DNA from: Acetobacter oryzifermentans | GTDB taxonomy: Bacteria > Pseudomonadota > Alphaproteobacteria > Acetobacterales > Acetobacteraceae | Length of the DNA stretch: 64,000 bases | Assembly: GCF_001628715.1 (NCBI RefSeq) | Contig: NZ_CP011120.1 | Coordinates: 2,139,501-2,203,500, forward strand | Reading direction: 5' to 3' | Shown here: one piece after another, positions 1 through 8,626 of the stretch | Layout: the number at the start of each line of letters is the position of its first letter | Numbering within the stretch: position 1 is the first letter of the stretch | Notes under the pieces: model-generated | Database searches by the model: none | Seen by the model: the letters and a program-made list of their open reading frames with translations, nothing else | Told to the model about the DNA's origin: nothing | Made by a program: the position numbers and the translations under genes

Positions 1-1650
1 ATCTGATGTCTGGCAAGGAATAGCCAGCTTGAGAGCATCCCCTTCCTTAAACTTTTGATTTTCCAGATCAACATTATGGCCTTTAACCGCACGCACCCAT
101 CCTTTTTGAGAAAGGATCATGGTGAGTGGTTCGCGCTCAACTTCTTCCACCACGGAAATATCAACAGGCTTGGGCGCAGAAAGGATAGTGCTTCTACGCT
201 CACCCCAACGACCTTTCCCGAAAGCTTTGATCATGGTTGTTAATTCGCGCTCGATCGTTTTCCAGCGCTGTTTTTCACTATCAAGCAATGCCATTAATGC
301 TGCTTGCTCGGCAGAAAGAGCATCATGCTCCTTGCGGATTTCCATCTCCTCAAGGCGCCGCAAACTCCGCAGGCGCATGTTGAGCACGGATTCTGCTTGC
401 AAATCTGTTAGCTTGAACGTGGCTATCAGGCTGACCTTGGCATCATCCTCTTCCCGAATAATGCGAATAACCTCATCCAGGTTAAGATAAACAGCAAGGA
501 AACCCGAAAGAATTTCCAGCCGCCGTTCCACCGCTGTCAATCTATGGCGGCTTCGGCGTTCCAGCACTTCATGCCGATGGTTCAACCAAGCCTGAATAAC
601 TTGCTTAAGCCCCATCACACCGGGTGAACGATCCGCCCCCAGCACATTCATGTTCAGGCCAAAGCGACTTTCCAGCGGTGTGGCGCGAAACAATGTTTCC
701 ATCAGCACTTCTGGTTCTATACCGCGTGTTTTGGGCTCCAGAATCAGACGAATTTCATCCGTACTTTCATCACGGATATCCCCTAGCAGAGGCAGTTTTT
801 TCTGATCCAGCAAATCAGCAATCTGCTCAATCAGGCGAGATTTCTGCACCTGATACGGAATTTGCGTAACCACAATATGCCACGTACTAAAACGGCCCTG
901 TTCGACCTCCCACCGCGCACGCATTCTAAAGCTGCCACGGCCTGTTTCGTACGCCTGCAAAATAGCATCCGAATCTTCCACAATCAGGCCACCGGTGGGA
1001 AAATCCGGCCCCGGCATAAGCTCTAGCAGCTCCTGCGTAGTGGCAGAGGGTTTACGCACCAACAAAGCAGCCGCAGCGCAAACTTCTGCTGCATTATGAG
1101 GGGGAATACTGGTGGCCATACCCACAGCAATACCTGCCGCACCATTGGCAAGCAGATTGGGGAAAGCCGATGGAAGAACAACAGGTTCCTGCTCCTCACC
1201 ATCATAGGTGGGGCGAAAATCTACGGCATCATCTTCAATGCCGTCCAACAGGGCCACGGCAACTTCTGTCAGGCGAGCTTCCGTGTACCGCATGGCGGCC
1301 GGGTTATCACCATCAACAGAACCAAAATTCCCCTGCCCTTCTACCAGCGGGTAACGTGCGGCAAAATCCTGCGCCAGCCGCACCAGCGCTTCGTAAACAG
1401 AGGCATCACCGTGAGGGTGGAACTTACCAATAACATCACCCACCACACGGGCGCATTTTTTAAAACCAGAAGCCGGATCTAGCCGGAGCTGATGCATGGC
1501 ATAAACCAAGCGCCGATGCACCGGCTTAAGCCCATCCCGCACATCCGGCAAAGAGCGGGACATGATGGTGGAAAGCGCATAGGCCAGATAACGCTCACTC
1601 AGCGCCTCTGCCAGTTTTGTTTCCTCAATATGTCCTGCGGTTTCGCTCAT
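1..1650 (-). CDS. parC: DNA topoisomerase IV subunit A (partial, C-terminus beyond left edge)
   Basis: This is the breakage-reunion subunit of topoisomerase IV, which decatenates daughter chromosomes together with ParE. The first 550 residues are present and the reading frame runs off the left edge. The N-terminus shows the type IIA helix-turn-helix region, with [17 protein letters not shown] near residues 75-91 and the catalytic tyrosine at about residue 122 in RYTEARL. ParC is preferred over GyrA because of the overall wording of the N-terminus ([20 protein letters not shown]), although GyrA is related. The ATG at 1648-1650 is the natural start. It lies 78 bases after recO on the same strand, so it may be the last gene of the rpsB-tsf-recO-parC run. 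The residue equivalent to E. coli ParC Ser80 is Ala83 here. Confidence 0.9.
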   Translation of the reverse strand, partial: MSETAGHIEETKLAEALSERYLAYALSTIMSRSLPDVRDGLKPVHRRLVYAMHQLRLDPASGFKKCARVVGDVIGKFHPHGDASVYEALVRLAQDFAARYPLVEGQGNFGSVDGDNPAAMRYTEARLTEVAVALLDGIEDDAVDFRPTYDGEEQEPVVLPSAFPNLLANGAAGIAVGMATSIPPHNAAEVCAAAALLVRKPSATTQELLELMPGPDFPTGGLIVEDSDAILQAYETGRGSFRMRARWEVEQGRFSTWHIVVTQIPYQVQKSRLIEQIADLLDQKKLPLLGDIRDESTDEIRLILEPKTRGIEPEVLMETLFRATPLESRFGLNMNVLGADRSPGVMGLKQVIQAWLNHRHEVLERRSRHRLTAVERRLEILSGFLAVYLNLDEVIRIIREEDDAKVSLIATFKLTDLQAESVLNMRLRSLRRLEEMEIRKEHDALSAEQAALMALLDSEKQRWKTIERELTTMIKAFGKGRWGERRSTILSAPKPVDISVVEEVEREPLTMILSQKGWVRAVKGHNVDLENQKFKEGDALKLAIPCQTSD

Positions 1651-1728
1651 CTGCCATCCCTGGAAAGCTGTGCATGATCCATTAAAAACAAGACATACAG
1701 CCCTCGTATCGGTTGTGCCAGTCTTGCG

Positions 1729-2517
1729 CTACTCGGTTATAGGTGTTTGGTCTGCCAGAACACGCATTTCCAGCCGATCATAGAGCCGTTGGCGTGCTGC
1801 GGGTAAGGGTAAATGGCGCTGGCCAAAGGCATCGCGCGCCAGAAAATGGCCTGTTAGGCGTAAACCTGCCAACCAATCTGCCGCATGACCGGTTTGTTCT
1901 GTATCTCGCAAAAAAGACGGAAGTGGCAAAAGCCGATCTTTCCACTCTCCTGCACCTTCCTCACTAACTGCGCGCCCTGTACGTGGTGAGACATAATGTA
2001 GATTTTCTGTGCTGCCGGTAACCGCACAAGCGGAAAGATCCAGCCCAAAACCTAAAGTTGCCAGCAGTGCCATTTCCCACCGCACTACGTGTGGCATACC
2101 TTCCCGTTCTGCAACAACAGGATCATACCCCAAAAAGGTAAGTAAACGCACAGTTTCTGCAAAAAGGAATGGGCAAGGATCAGCTTCTGGCAACGTAACA
2201 TCCGCCAACACACAAACAGATTGCACCATGCCCAGCGCTAACGGAGCATCCAGCAATCGTGCAGCACAGGCGTACAGTAGTTCGCCAGAAATTTGTAATG
2301 GTGCTGCGGCGCTGCGTTTATGAAAGCTGGTTTTAACCACATTGCCCGGTTGCCATAGGGCGCGGCCCGCTTTACTGGCACCGCCATAGGCTATACCCCG
2401 CAGAGGGCCGTAATCTTCTGTTAGAACGTGTATACGTGCGCTGGTTTCGCCCTGCACACCTGCAAAAAGCACAAGGGCGGGAGCCTCCTTTTCATAGGAA
2501 GTCCCGCCCTTGTCCAT
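1729..2517 (-). CDS. recO: DNA repair protein RecO
   Basis: RecO helps load RecA onto gapped DNA in the RecFOR pathway. The protein of about 262 residues has the family's N-terminal OB-fold segment (EAPALVLFAGVQGE, then VLTEDYGPLRGIAYGG) and the helical C-terminal region with the alphaproteobacterial signature LGFGLDLSACAVTG. The start is placed at the ATG at 2517; a GTG lies directly upstream at 2520. Neither has a strong ribosome binding site. The gene begins about 18 bases after the tsf stop, suggesting co-transcription. Its first 15 or so codons are occupied by a large terminator-like hairpin (listed separately), so expression may depend on readthrough from tsf. Confidence 0.9.
   Translation of the reverse strand: MDKGGTSYEKEAPALVLFAGVQGETSARIHVLTEDYGPLRGIAYGGASKAGRALWQPGNVVKTSFHKRSAAAPLQISGELLYACAARLLDAPLALGMVQSVCVLADVTLPEADPCPFLFAETVRLLTFLGYDPVVAEREGMPHVVRWEMALLATLGFGLDLSACAVTGSTENLHYVSPRTGRAVSEEGAGEWKDRLLPLPSFLRDTEQTGHAADWLAGLRLTGHFLARDAFGQRHLPLPAARQRLYDRLEMRVLADQTPITE
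2462..2513 (-). terminator. terminator-like hairpin inside the 5' end of recO
   Basis: Positions 2471-2482 and 2502-2513 form a perfect 12-bp inverted repeat (ACAAGGGCGGGA and its complement) around a 19-base loop, which can itself pair over four bases. On the minus strand the stem is followed by five T residues (2464-2468). This is the layout of an intrinsic terminator, yet it sits within recO coding sequence. It may end most rpsB-tsf transcripts. Confidence 0.6.
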
Positions 2518-2535
2518 CACTCGGAAAGCTCGACC

Positions 2536-3441
2536 TTAGACGCCAGCAACCTTGGCGACTTCAGCAGCAAAGTCATCTTCTTCTTTTTCGATGCCTTCAC
2601 CCAACTGGAAGCGATCAAAGCCAACCAGCTTAACGCCAGCTTTCTTCAGCACGTCTTTCACGCGGGTTTCGCCATCATGCACCCATACCTGCTCCAGAAG
2701 CACAACTTCTTCGTAGAACTTACGGATGCGGCCTTCGACCATCTTTTCGATGATAGCTTCTGGCTTGCCGGAAGCGCGGGACTGTTCAATCAGCACTGCG
2801 CGTTCACGTTCAACTTCTGCCGGATCAAGGCTGGTAACATCCAGAGCGGAAGGACGTGTGGCAGCAACGTGCATGCCAACCTGACGGCCAAGCTGTTCGA
2901 TAGCTTCATCAGCGGTCGGGGCTTCAATAGCAGCCAGAACGCCAATCTTGCCCAGACCGGGGCGCAGGGCACCGTGAACATAGGTAGCAACCACGCCAGA
3001 CGGCACAGTAAGCACACGTGCCCGACGCAGGGTCATGTTTTCACCGATGGTTGCAACCAGATGCGTCAGTTCATCAGCAACGGTACGACCGGTTTCCAAC
3101 GTGGCAGCCTTAATGGCTTCCAGATCTTCACCAACCTTAAGCGCAACTTTAGCAACGGATTCCACAAAGTTCTGGAAGGATTCGTTACGGGCCACAAAGT
3201 CGGTTTCAGCGTTTACTTCAACCATGGCAGCCACTTTGTCTGCAGAGGCAACGCCTACCAGACCTTCAGCAGCAACACGGCCAGATTTTTTTGCCGCAGC
3301 AGCAAGGCCCTTAGTACGCAGCCAATCAATAGCGGCTTCGATATCACCGTTGGCTTCGTTCAGTGCTTTTTTGCAGTCCATCATGCCTGCGCCAGTTTTT
3401 TCGCGCAGTTCCTTGACCAGTGCAGCCGTAATTGCCGCCAT
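2536..3441 (-). CDS. tsf: Elongation factor Ts
   Basis: EF-Ts is the guanine nucleotide exchange factor for EF-Tu. The 301-residue protein starts with the UBA-like region [19 protein letters not shown] followed by the strongly conserved [23 protein letters not shown], then the core with [14 protein letters not shown] and the coiled-coil and C-terminal helices. Its length is normal for alphaproteobacteria. The ATG at 3439-3441 is preceded by an AGGAG ribosome binding site; a longer reading frame to 3477 would run through a hairpin and is rejected. It follows rpsB on the same strand, the usual bacterial order, but two terminator-like hairpins lie between them. Confidence 0.97.
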   Translation of the reverse strand: MAAITAALVKELREKTGAGMMDCKKALNEANGDIEAAIDWLRTKGLAAAAKKSGRVAAEGLVGVASADKVAAMVEVNAETDFVARNESFQNFVESVAKVALKVGEDLEAIKAATLETGRTVADELTHLVATIGENMTLRRARVLTVPSGVVATYVHGALRPGLGKIGVLAAIEAPTADEAIEQLGRQVGMHVAATRPSALDVTSLDPAEVERERAVLIEQSRASGKPEAIIEKMVEGRIRKFYEEVVLLEQVWVHDGETRVKDVLKKAGVKLVGFDRFQLGEGIEKEEDDFAAEVAKVAGV

Positions 3442-3456
3442 AATTCTATACTCCTT

Positions 3457-3488
3457 GAAAAACCCGAACGCGCCCACTTAGGGGCGCG
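3457..3488 (-). terminator. terminator-like stem next to the tsf ribosome binding site
   Basis: On the minus strand a CGCGCCC/GGGCGCG stem (3469-3488, six-base loop) is followed by TTCGGG and a five-T run at 3458-3462. The tsf Shine-Dalgarno sequence lies at 3451-3456, directly after the T run. It could act as an attenuator or mask initiation. Confidence 0.5.
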
Positions 3489-3532
3489 AACCGGAATATT
3501 CCATGGCCTGCCAATGCAGGCATTCATGCAGG

Positions 3533-3565
3533 AAAAAACAGCCCGGCATGATAACCGGGCTGTTT
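3533..3565 (-). terminator. intrinsic terminator after rpsB
   Basis: A perfect 9-bp stem (ACAGCCCGG at 3538-3546 with its complement at 3555-3563) is followed on the minus strand by six T residues. It lies about ten bases past the rpsB stop. It would reduce transcription into tsf unless readthrough occurs or tsf has its own promoter. Confidence 0.8.
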
Positions 3566-3575
3566 GTGTATTCCG

Positions 3576-4373
3576 TTAGCTTGCAGCCGGTGCTGGTGCC
3601 GGTGTTTCTGCTGCCGGAGCGGCTTCCAGAGCAGGCTCAACAGGCAGTTCTTCAGCAGCGCCGATATCCTGACCGGAAGCGCCCAGTTCTGCGGAAATAC
3701 CGTCCAGAACAGCGGAAGAAACCAGATCGCAATACAGGCCGATAGCGCGGATGGCATCATCGTTACCCGGAATCGGGAAGGTAACACCACGCGGATCGGA
3801 GTTGCTGTCCAGAATAGCCACAACCGGGATACCCAGCTTGTTGGCTTCTTCAATAGCCAGCTTTTCCTTGTTGGTGTCGATCACGAACAGGATGTCCGGC
3901 AGGCCACCCATTTCCTTAATCCCGCCCAAGGAGCGTTCCAGCTTGTCGCGCTGGCGGGTCATGTCCAGAATTTCTTTCTTGGTCAGACCAGCGGTTGCGC
4001 CGTCCAGCGTTTCTTCAATGCCACGCAGGCGCTTGATGGAACCCTGAATGGTCTTCCAGTTTGTCAGCATACCGCCGAGCCAGCGGTGATTGACGTAGTA
4101 CTGACCGCAACGACGAGCTGCTTCTGCAATCGGATCCTGCGCAGCACGCTTGGTGCCAACAAACAGAACGCGGCCACCACCAGCAACAGTGTTGCGGATA
4201 GCCTGCAGAGCACGATCAAGCAGGCCAACAGTCTGCTGCAGATCAATAATATGAACCTGGTTGCGCACACCGAACAGGTACGGCGCCATGCGCGGGTTCC
4301 AGCGACGGGTGTGGTGACCAAAGTGAACACCAGCTTCCAGAAGCTGACGAAGGGTAAAATCAGGCATCGCCAT
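3576..4373 (-). CDS. rpsB: 30S ribosomal protein S2
   Basis: S2 is a 30S subunit protein that binds late in assembly. The 265-residue protein matches the family throughout: [19 protein letters not shown] near the start, [26 protein letters not shown], and [35 protein letters not shown]. The last 35 or so residues are an Ala/Pro/Glu-rich tail, common in alphaproteobacteria. The ATG at 4373 has an AGGTAGGA element upstream; the next Met is residue 3. A long structured leader precedes it (4405-4517), and a strong terminator follows it, ahead of tsf. Confidence 0.97.
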   Translation of the reverse strand: MAMPDFTLRQLLEAGVHFGHHTRRWNPRMAPYLFGVRNQVHIIDLQQTVGLLDRALQAIRNTVAGGGRVLFVGTKRAAQDPIAEAARRCGQYYVNHRWLGGMLTNWKTIQGSIKRLRGIEETLDGATAGLTKKEILDMTRQRDKLERSLGGIKEMGGLPDILFVIDTNKEKLAIEEANKLGIPVVAILDSNSDPRGVTFPIPGNDDAIRAIGLYCDLVSSAVLDGISAELGASGQDIGAAEELPVEPALEAAPAAETPAPAPAAS

Positions 4374-4404
4374 AAGCGTATTCCTACCTTTCTGGTTATT
4401 CCTC

Positions 4405-4458
4405 CGCGAGGCGTTACCCTGCCGGACAGGCAGAGCACCAGATGGTGTTTTCCTCGCG
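4405..4458 (-). promoter_or_regulatory. three-way-junction leader RNA upstream of rpsB
   Basis: On the minus strand an outer CGCGAGG/CCTCGCG stem (4452-4458 with 4405-4411) encloses two small hairpins: CACCA-TC-TGGTG (4436-4447) and CTGCC-TGTCC-GGCAG (4419-4433). It lies about 30 bases upstream of the rpsB ATG. S2 autoregulates its own mRNA through a leader structure in gammaproteobacteria; assigning that role here is inference from position and structure. Confidence 0.55.
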
Positions 4459-4480
4459 TGCGTTATGCTCCCGGCCTTGA

Positions 4481-4517
4481 CCGAGCGCGGCCCTTATGGC
4501 CGTTTTTTTGCGCTCGG
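4481..4517 (-). other. long stem-loop between the Rieske gene and rpsB
   Basis: CCGAGCGC (4481-4488) pairs with GCGCTCGG (4510-4517), and an inner GGCC/GGCC stem extends it, with a seven-base A bulge as read on the minus strand. It could be part of the rpsB leader or end the upstream Rieske transcript. There is no T run on the minus strand, so a simple terminator is not supported. Confidence 0.4.
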
Positions 4518-4538
4518 ACAAGATAAAAAACGCTCTTT

Positions 4539-5666
4539 TCAGGCTGCGTCTTCTGCCTTGGAGACTGTTTCTACTGGATGGGCGTATTTGTTAGGCACAC
4601 CACTACGCGCCAGCAGAGCACGAAGCGACTTTACAACAGGGAACACTTCAACGTTGTGATCTCCGCCCAGTTCACGCCATGCGTTCTGTTCCATTTCCAC
4701 AATTTCGCGGTCTTCTTCAAAGATGCGATGTGTGAAAATACCCAGCGCAGGCCATGCCAGATTGAGCAGGAAGTTCCATTTGGGTTTTTTAACAGAAAGC
4801 AGACCAAACGCCTGCGTAACCTGCTGTGTTTCACCTAGTGGTACATAGGATGTCCACAAATCCATGATCAGATCGCCATCCTTATCATGAATCTGGAGTG
4901 TCTGATATGGATAGGTGGTACGGATGGACACAACTTCTTCAACCGGCTGCTCCCGGTCTTCGTAGTCATGATGCTTGCCAAAAATCAGGGCTTCAGCCAG
5001 CGGCTGATTACCACCTTTGCGGGCAAAGCTGTAGCGTGCTTCCAGAAAATCATCACCCTTATCCTGCCCCAAGAAGCGCGCCGTGATGGAGCCCATCTGC
5101 CGCCGATGCAGGAACTGATGGTTCATGTCCATCAGGTTTTCATGCATAAAGGTGTAGTGGCATTTCAGCCGCGGGCTGAACATACGGGTTTTGTATTCCG
5201 GGTTCCCCACCTGCGCTACGTCTGGCACGGGCACTTTATCAGCCAAAGCCGGATCACCGGGGAAGATAAAGATCAGGCCGCTTTTTTCACGGCAAGGGTA
5301 AGACTTAACCGGACGGCCCACCCCTTCCTTGTTCAGATAAGGCACGGTTACACATTTACCTGCGCGGTCAAATGCCCAGCCGTGGTAGCAGCATTTTACA
5401 CACCCCTTATCATCCACAACGCCCTTGCTCAGCGGCACCTGCCGATGTGCGCAACGGTCTTCTAGCGCATAAACAGGCCCATATTCAGGGCGAATAAGTG
5501 CGATGGGGTGGCCAGCATAACGCGCGGCAAATGTTTTGCCGGGGCGCACCTTGTGCGACCACGCCACAGGGTACCAGAAATTAGGATCACAATCGATCTG
5601 CCGAAGATCATAATGCGGCGTATTAGAACCGTCCGCCTGTTTTCCCTTGGCCTCTTCCACCAGCAT
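4539..5666 (-). CDS. Rieske-type non-heme iron oxygenase, alpha subunit-like
   Basis: This 375-residue protein has a Rieske [2Fe-2S] domain with ligands C72-x-H74 and C92-x2-H95 (RCAHRQ and CCYHGW). A catalytic domain follows, in which MDMNHQFLHR near residue 185 looks like the Asp/His/His mononuclear iron site. Such proteins hydroxylate, demethylate or desaturate aromatic, sterol-like or other ring substrates using electrons from a separate reductase. No ferredoxin reductase or beta subunit lies beside it, so the substrate and electron donor are unknown. The start ATG at 5666 has an AAGGGTGA element upstream. Ring-hydroxylating enzyme is the safe description; sterol- or hopanoid-acting members exist but nothing here proves that. 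Confidence 0.8.
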   Translation of the reverse strand: MLVEEAKGKQADGSNTPHYDLRQIDCDPNFWYPVAWSHKVRPGKTFAARYAGHPIALIRPEYGPVYALEDRCAHRQVPLSKGVVDDKGCVKCCYHGWAFDRAGKCVTVPYLNKEGVGRPVKSYPCREKSGLIFIFPGDPALADKVPVPDVAQVGNPEYKTRMFSPRLKCHYTFMHENLMDMNHQFLHRRQMGSITARFLGQDKGDDFLEARYSFARKGGNQPLAEALIFGKHHDYEDREQPVEEVVSIRTTYPYQTLQIHDKDGDLIMDLWTSYVPLGETQQVTQAFGLLSVKKPKWNFLLNLAWPALGIFTHRIFEEDREIVEMEQNAWRELGGDHNVEVFPVVKSLRALLARSGVPNKYAHPVETVSKAEDAA

Positions 5667-5976
5667 GACGTCACCCTTTCAGAATCCAACAAGGCTGATG
5701 CAGCAGGAACAACATCACCTTAAAAACATGCCTATGCCCACGTGCCCTACAATTCCGCATAACGAAACTGCCTGAACAAACATGGGCGGGGATGACGCCT
5801 TCAAGATATTGAAGCTGCTTTTTGCTCAGCCCTGCCGCGCCATCACATGGGTGGGAAGGTTAGCCGATTTTGTACGCTGCGCCCAGATGCAAACAACCAA
5901 CCAAGCTGTGCACTGGCCGCAACGGTCCTATCCTGCCAGACCACATACCTCATAGAAACAGGCACTCTTCATTGCA
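5667..5976. other. gene-free interval
   Basis: About 310 bases between the Rieske gene and the small secreted protein gene. I see no open frame with family resemblance, tRNA or strong terminator. It probably holds the Rieske promoter, but no clear -35/-10 pair stands out. Confidence 0.5.
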
Positions 5977-6372
5977 TTATTGCGGGGCGTGATTTTCCAG
6001 AAGATGCGTAGAAGACGGCTGATTGTTACCGGGGATTGTCTCACTTGGGCTTTCCACCACCCCGGACTTCTTGCCATGCGGGGTATGGTGAGGATGATAT
6101 TCCTTAACCGGATGAGCCGGGTTCTTGCCATCGTTAGAAGGCGGTTGCGTGCCGGGTTGCTCATCTACCGTGCGTGGGTTGCTCCATAGCTTTTTAGATG
6201 GATCAACATGCTCACCATTCGGCCCTTCGGCCGCTTTTGAGGGAGCCTTCCCCTGCTGGGAAGCAGCGCCCTCGGCTGTAGGCGGCGTACCACTATTATC
6301 CTGCGCCATAGCCAATGCTGGCATCACACTTAAAGACGCGCCAAGCAGCATAGAAGTTAAGATTTTCTGCAT
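5977..6372 (-). CDS. small secreted His/Pro-rich protein, unknown function
   Basis: The product is 131 residues. It starts with a clear Sec signal peptide (Lys near the start, a hydrophobic core MLLGASLSVMPALAMA, predicted cleavage after AMA). The mature part is low complexity, rich in Pro, Gly, Ser, Asn and His, with a histidine cluster EYHPHHTPHGKK near residue 95. There are no cysteines and no domain that I recognise. The histidines might bind metal, but this is only suggested by composition. Upstream of the ATG at 6372 is AAAAGGAAT, a reasonable ribosome binding site. It is a single gene between the Rieske and pabC genes. I do not recognise it. Confidence 0.75.
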   Translation of the reverse strand: MQKILTSMLLGASLSVMPALAMAQDNSGTPPTAEGAASQQGKAPSKAAEGPNGEHVDPSKKLWSNPRTVDEQPGTQPPSNDGKNPAHPVKEYHPHHTPHGKKSGVVESPSETIPGNNQPSSTHLLENHAPQ

Positions 6373-6441
6373 GGGATATTCCTTTTAATAAAATGAGGTA
6401 TCCCGTTTTCCAACGCCAGCAATTTGGAAGAGTTGCAAATT

Positions 6442-7242
6442 TTATTTTTTCAGAATTTCCCTTATTTTTTCATAAGATTCTGGATGGCATGAGAGCGCTT
6501 TTCCATCCAAATGCGTAACAGTGCGCAAGGAAAGGCTGTTTGTTAAATACACCCCTTGCGCTTTTACAATATCTTCGTAACAGACAGGCCGCTCTTGCAT
6601 TACGCCCGCATCTAATAGCAGCCTACGGGCAATGCCCGGTAAAGCGCCTTCTGTAACAGGAGGTGTTATCAACCCTGCCTCTGTTTGCATAACAATATTA
6701 CTAATTGTGCTTTCCGCTATATGCCCTTGCATATTTAGTAAAAGGGCATCATCGCAGCCTTTTCGCTCTGCTTCCTGCCTTGCTACAATACCGGGCAAAT
6801 AACTGAGCGATTTAATACGAGAAAGTGGGGAAAGCTCATCTCTGCGCACCAGCTCACTCACACACACACGAACAGACTGCTCCCTAAAAACACCGGCAGC
6901 ACCTGTTATAAAAACTGTTGGCTTGCAGTGTTCTGGCGGCAGCAGGCCGCGTGGCGCCACCCCGCGCGTTACAGTCAACCGGACAGAGCCATTCTCAAAA
7001 CCAGCACATGCCAAAAACTCCCGGATCGCCTGCAAAGTATTCTCTTGCTCTGGAACAGGTAACCCCAGAACTTGAGCACCATTACAAAGACGCTGATAAT
7101 GCCATAAAAAATGCGGCACTGTGCCGTTCTTTATGCGCAAAGTTTCAAACAACCCGTCTCCCAATGTCACGCCACGATCTAGCGGGCTGATAGCAGCTTG
7201 GTCTACGGGATATGTTTTGCCGTTTAACCAGATAATACTCAT
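6442..7242 (-). CDS. pabC: Aminodeoxychorismate lyase (class IV aminotransferase fold)
   Basis: PabC converts 4-amino-4-deoxychorismate to p-aminobenzoate and pyruvate for folate synthesis. The 266-residue protein shows the fold-type IV PLP pattern: WLNGK at the start, SPLDRGVTLGDGLFETLR, the PLP lysine in IKSLSYLPGIVARQEA, and the E-ST-NI signature (HIAESTISNIV). The ATG at 7240-7242 overlaps the pabB stop by four bases (ATGA), which fixes the start and links it to pabB. Class IV members include branched-chain and D-amino acid aminotransferases, but the pabB neighbour argues for PabC. Confidence 0.88.
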   Translation of the reverse strand: MSIIWLNGKTYPVDQAAISPLDRGVTLGDGLFETLRIKNGTVPHFLWHYQRLCNGAQVLGLPVPEQENTLQAIREFLACAGFENGSVRLTVTRGVAPRGLLPPEHCKPTVFITGAAGVFREQSVRVCVSELVRRDELSPLSRIKSLSYLPGIVARQEAERKGCDDALLLNMQGHIAESTISNIVMQTEAGLITPPVTEGALPGIARRLLLDAGVMQERPVCYEDIVKAQGVYLTNSLSLRTVTHLDGKALSCHPESYEKIREILKK

Positions 7243-8624
7243 GCCTGCCCCCAGAACTTCTGAAATGGTGCAAATTTCAGGCACATTTCTTTATATTCCT
7301 TTTCTGGGTCAGATAGAATGGTTACACCACCCCCAACACCAATACTCAGATGATTTTTGGAATGCTCCAAACTGCGAATAATTACGGAACTGTCCATACT
7401 GCCATCTATTCCAATACGAAACACAGTGCCGCAATACGCACCTCTGGCAGAGGCTTCCAGCTCATCTATAATCTGCATAGCCCGATATTTGGGGGCTCCT
7501 GTTACAGACCCCGGGGGCAATGTTACTTTCAAAAGATCAAAAACATCTTTATCAGGCAGCAACTTTCCACGAATTTCTGAAACCAGATGATGCACATGCG
7601 GAAACTGCTCTACCACCAGCAGGTCTGGCACATACACGCTGCCTATTTGTGCCATACGGCCGATATCATGCCGCATGAGGTCAACAATCATCAGGTTTTC
7701 GGCACGCTCTTTTTCATCATGTAGAAGTGCATTATGCCAAAAAGCATCTTCTTCTGGCGTTTGTCCTCGTGGTGCCGTGCCTTTGATTGGCCGTGATGAA
7801 ACACAACCATTCGCATCCACTTTCAAAAATCTTTCTGGGGAAGAAGATAGCAGCGCAAAATCTGAACCGCATGACAAATACGCACCAAAAGGTGCTGGTA
7901 TTTGCTGCCGTAACGCACGATAGACCTCAGCACTCAGCACATTTTTGGCCATTTCCGTTGTATATCGACACGTTATATTCGCCTGAAAAATATCTCCCGC
8001 AGCAATATAATTCCGTGTTTGCGTAACGCTCTGACAATAAGCTGCATGATTTTGGTCTGGAACAAACGGCTTGGTTACATGTAGCTTATATGATGGAACA
8101 CGCTCAGGAAGCATGTTCCATTCCCTTATAGACTGCGCCACATTGAGTTCATTCACAAAAAAACTTGAAATTCCTGCAAGAAACACACGTTTTTCAAAAC
8201 GATCCCAAATAAAGGCATGATCATACATACCTGCCGCCAATGCGGGTGTATTCCGGTCTTTATGGCGAGATAAAACGCCTTCCAGAATCATTCCCATTTG
8301 ATAACTGGCAAACCCAATAAGACCACCCCAGAATGGAATACCTTGCTGGCATGATCCTCCCGCATATTCCTTTAATTCATCATGAAAAATACGTAGAATT
8401 TCAAAAATATCATCAGAAGAAATTATCGGTTTTTTTGTGCCATCCACCTCTATTTCATGAGGCCAGGCCACCACTGTATGGCATGGGTTGTGGCAAAAAA
8501 TCTGCCATCGGCTTCGATTATCTATCTTGCCGCCACTATCCAGAAAAGCACACCATGGCTGTTGCCCCCATGCCGATAAAACAACATCGGGCTCCCTCCA
8601 TTGTAGCTCCTTTACTTGAACCAA
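7239..8624 (-). CDS. pabB: Aminodeoxychorismate synthase component I
   Basis: PabB aminates chorismate using ammonia from PabA to make 4-amino-4-deoxychorismate. The chorismate-binding domain is clear in the C-terminal half: AGDIFQANITCRY, LLSSSPERFLKV, SRPIKGTAPRG, ENLMIVDLMRHDIGR, LLKVTLPPGSVTGAPKYRAMQIIDELE, and the closing GVGGGVTILSDPEKEYKEM. The frame is open upstream into dnaE. The likely start is a TTG at 8622-8624, two bases after the dnaE stop, giving about 461 residues; no ATG is available in the N-terminal hundred residues, and the ribosome binding site is weak. No pabA (glutaminase) gene is in the window. It overlaps pabC by four bases. Confidence 0.88.
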   Translation of the reverse strand: MVQVKELQWREPDVVLSAWGQQPWCAFLDSGGKIDNRSRWQIFCHNPCHTVVAWPHEIEVDGTKKPIISSDDIFEILRIFHDELKEYAGGSCQQGIPFWGGLIGFASYQMGMILEGVLSRHKDRNTPALAAGMYDHAFIWDRFEKRVFLAGISSFFVNELNVAQSIREWNMLPERVPSYKLHVTKPFVPDQNHAAYCQSVTQTRNYIAAGDIFQANITCRYTTEMAKNVLSAEVYRALRQQIPAPFGAYLSCGSDFALLSSSPERFLKVDANGCVSSRPIKGTAPRGQTPEEDAFWHNALLHDEKERAENLMIVDLMRHDIGRMAQIGSVYVPDLLVVEQFPHVHHLVSEIRGKLLPDKDVFDLLKVTLPPGSVTGAPKYRAMQIIDELEASARGAYCGTVFRIGIDGSMDSSVIIRSLEHSKNHLSIGVGGGVTILSDPEKEYKEMCLKFAPFQKFWGQA

Positions 8625-8626
8625 TG

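Noticed and set aside
2428..3579. A long plus-strand open frame of 383 codons antisense to tsf
   Set aside because: It lies opposite the highly conserved tsf and recO genes, shows no family resemblance and has a biased composition expected from the reverse of coding DNA.
4481..4509. A plus-strand terminator (GGCC hairpin and seven T)
   Set aside because: There is no plus-strand gene upstream that would need it; the structure fits better with the leader of rpsB on the minus strand.
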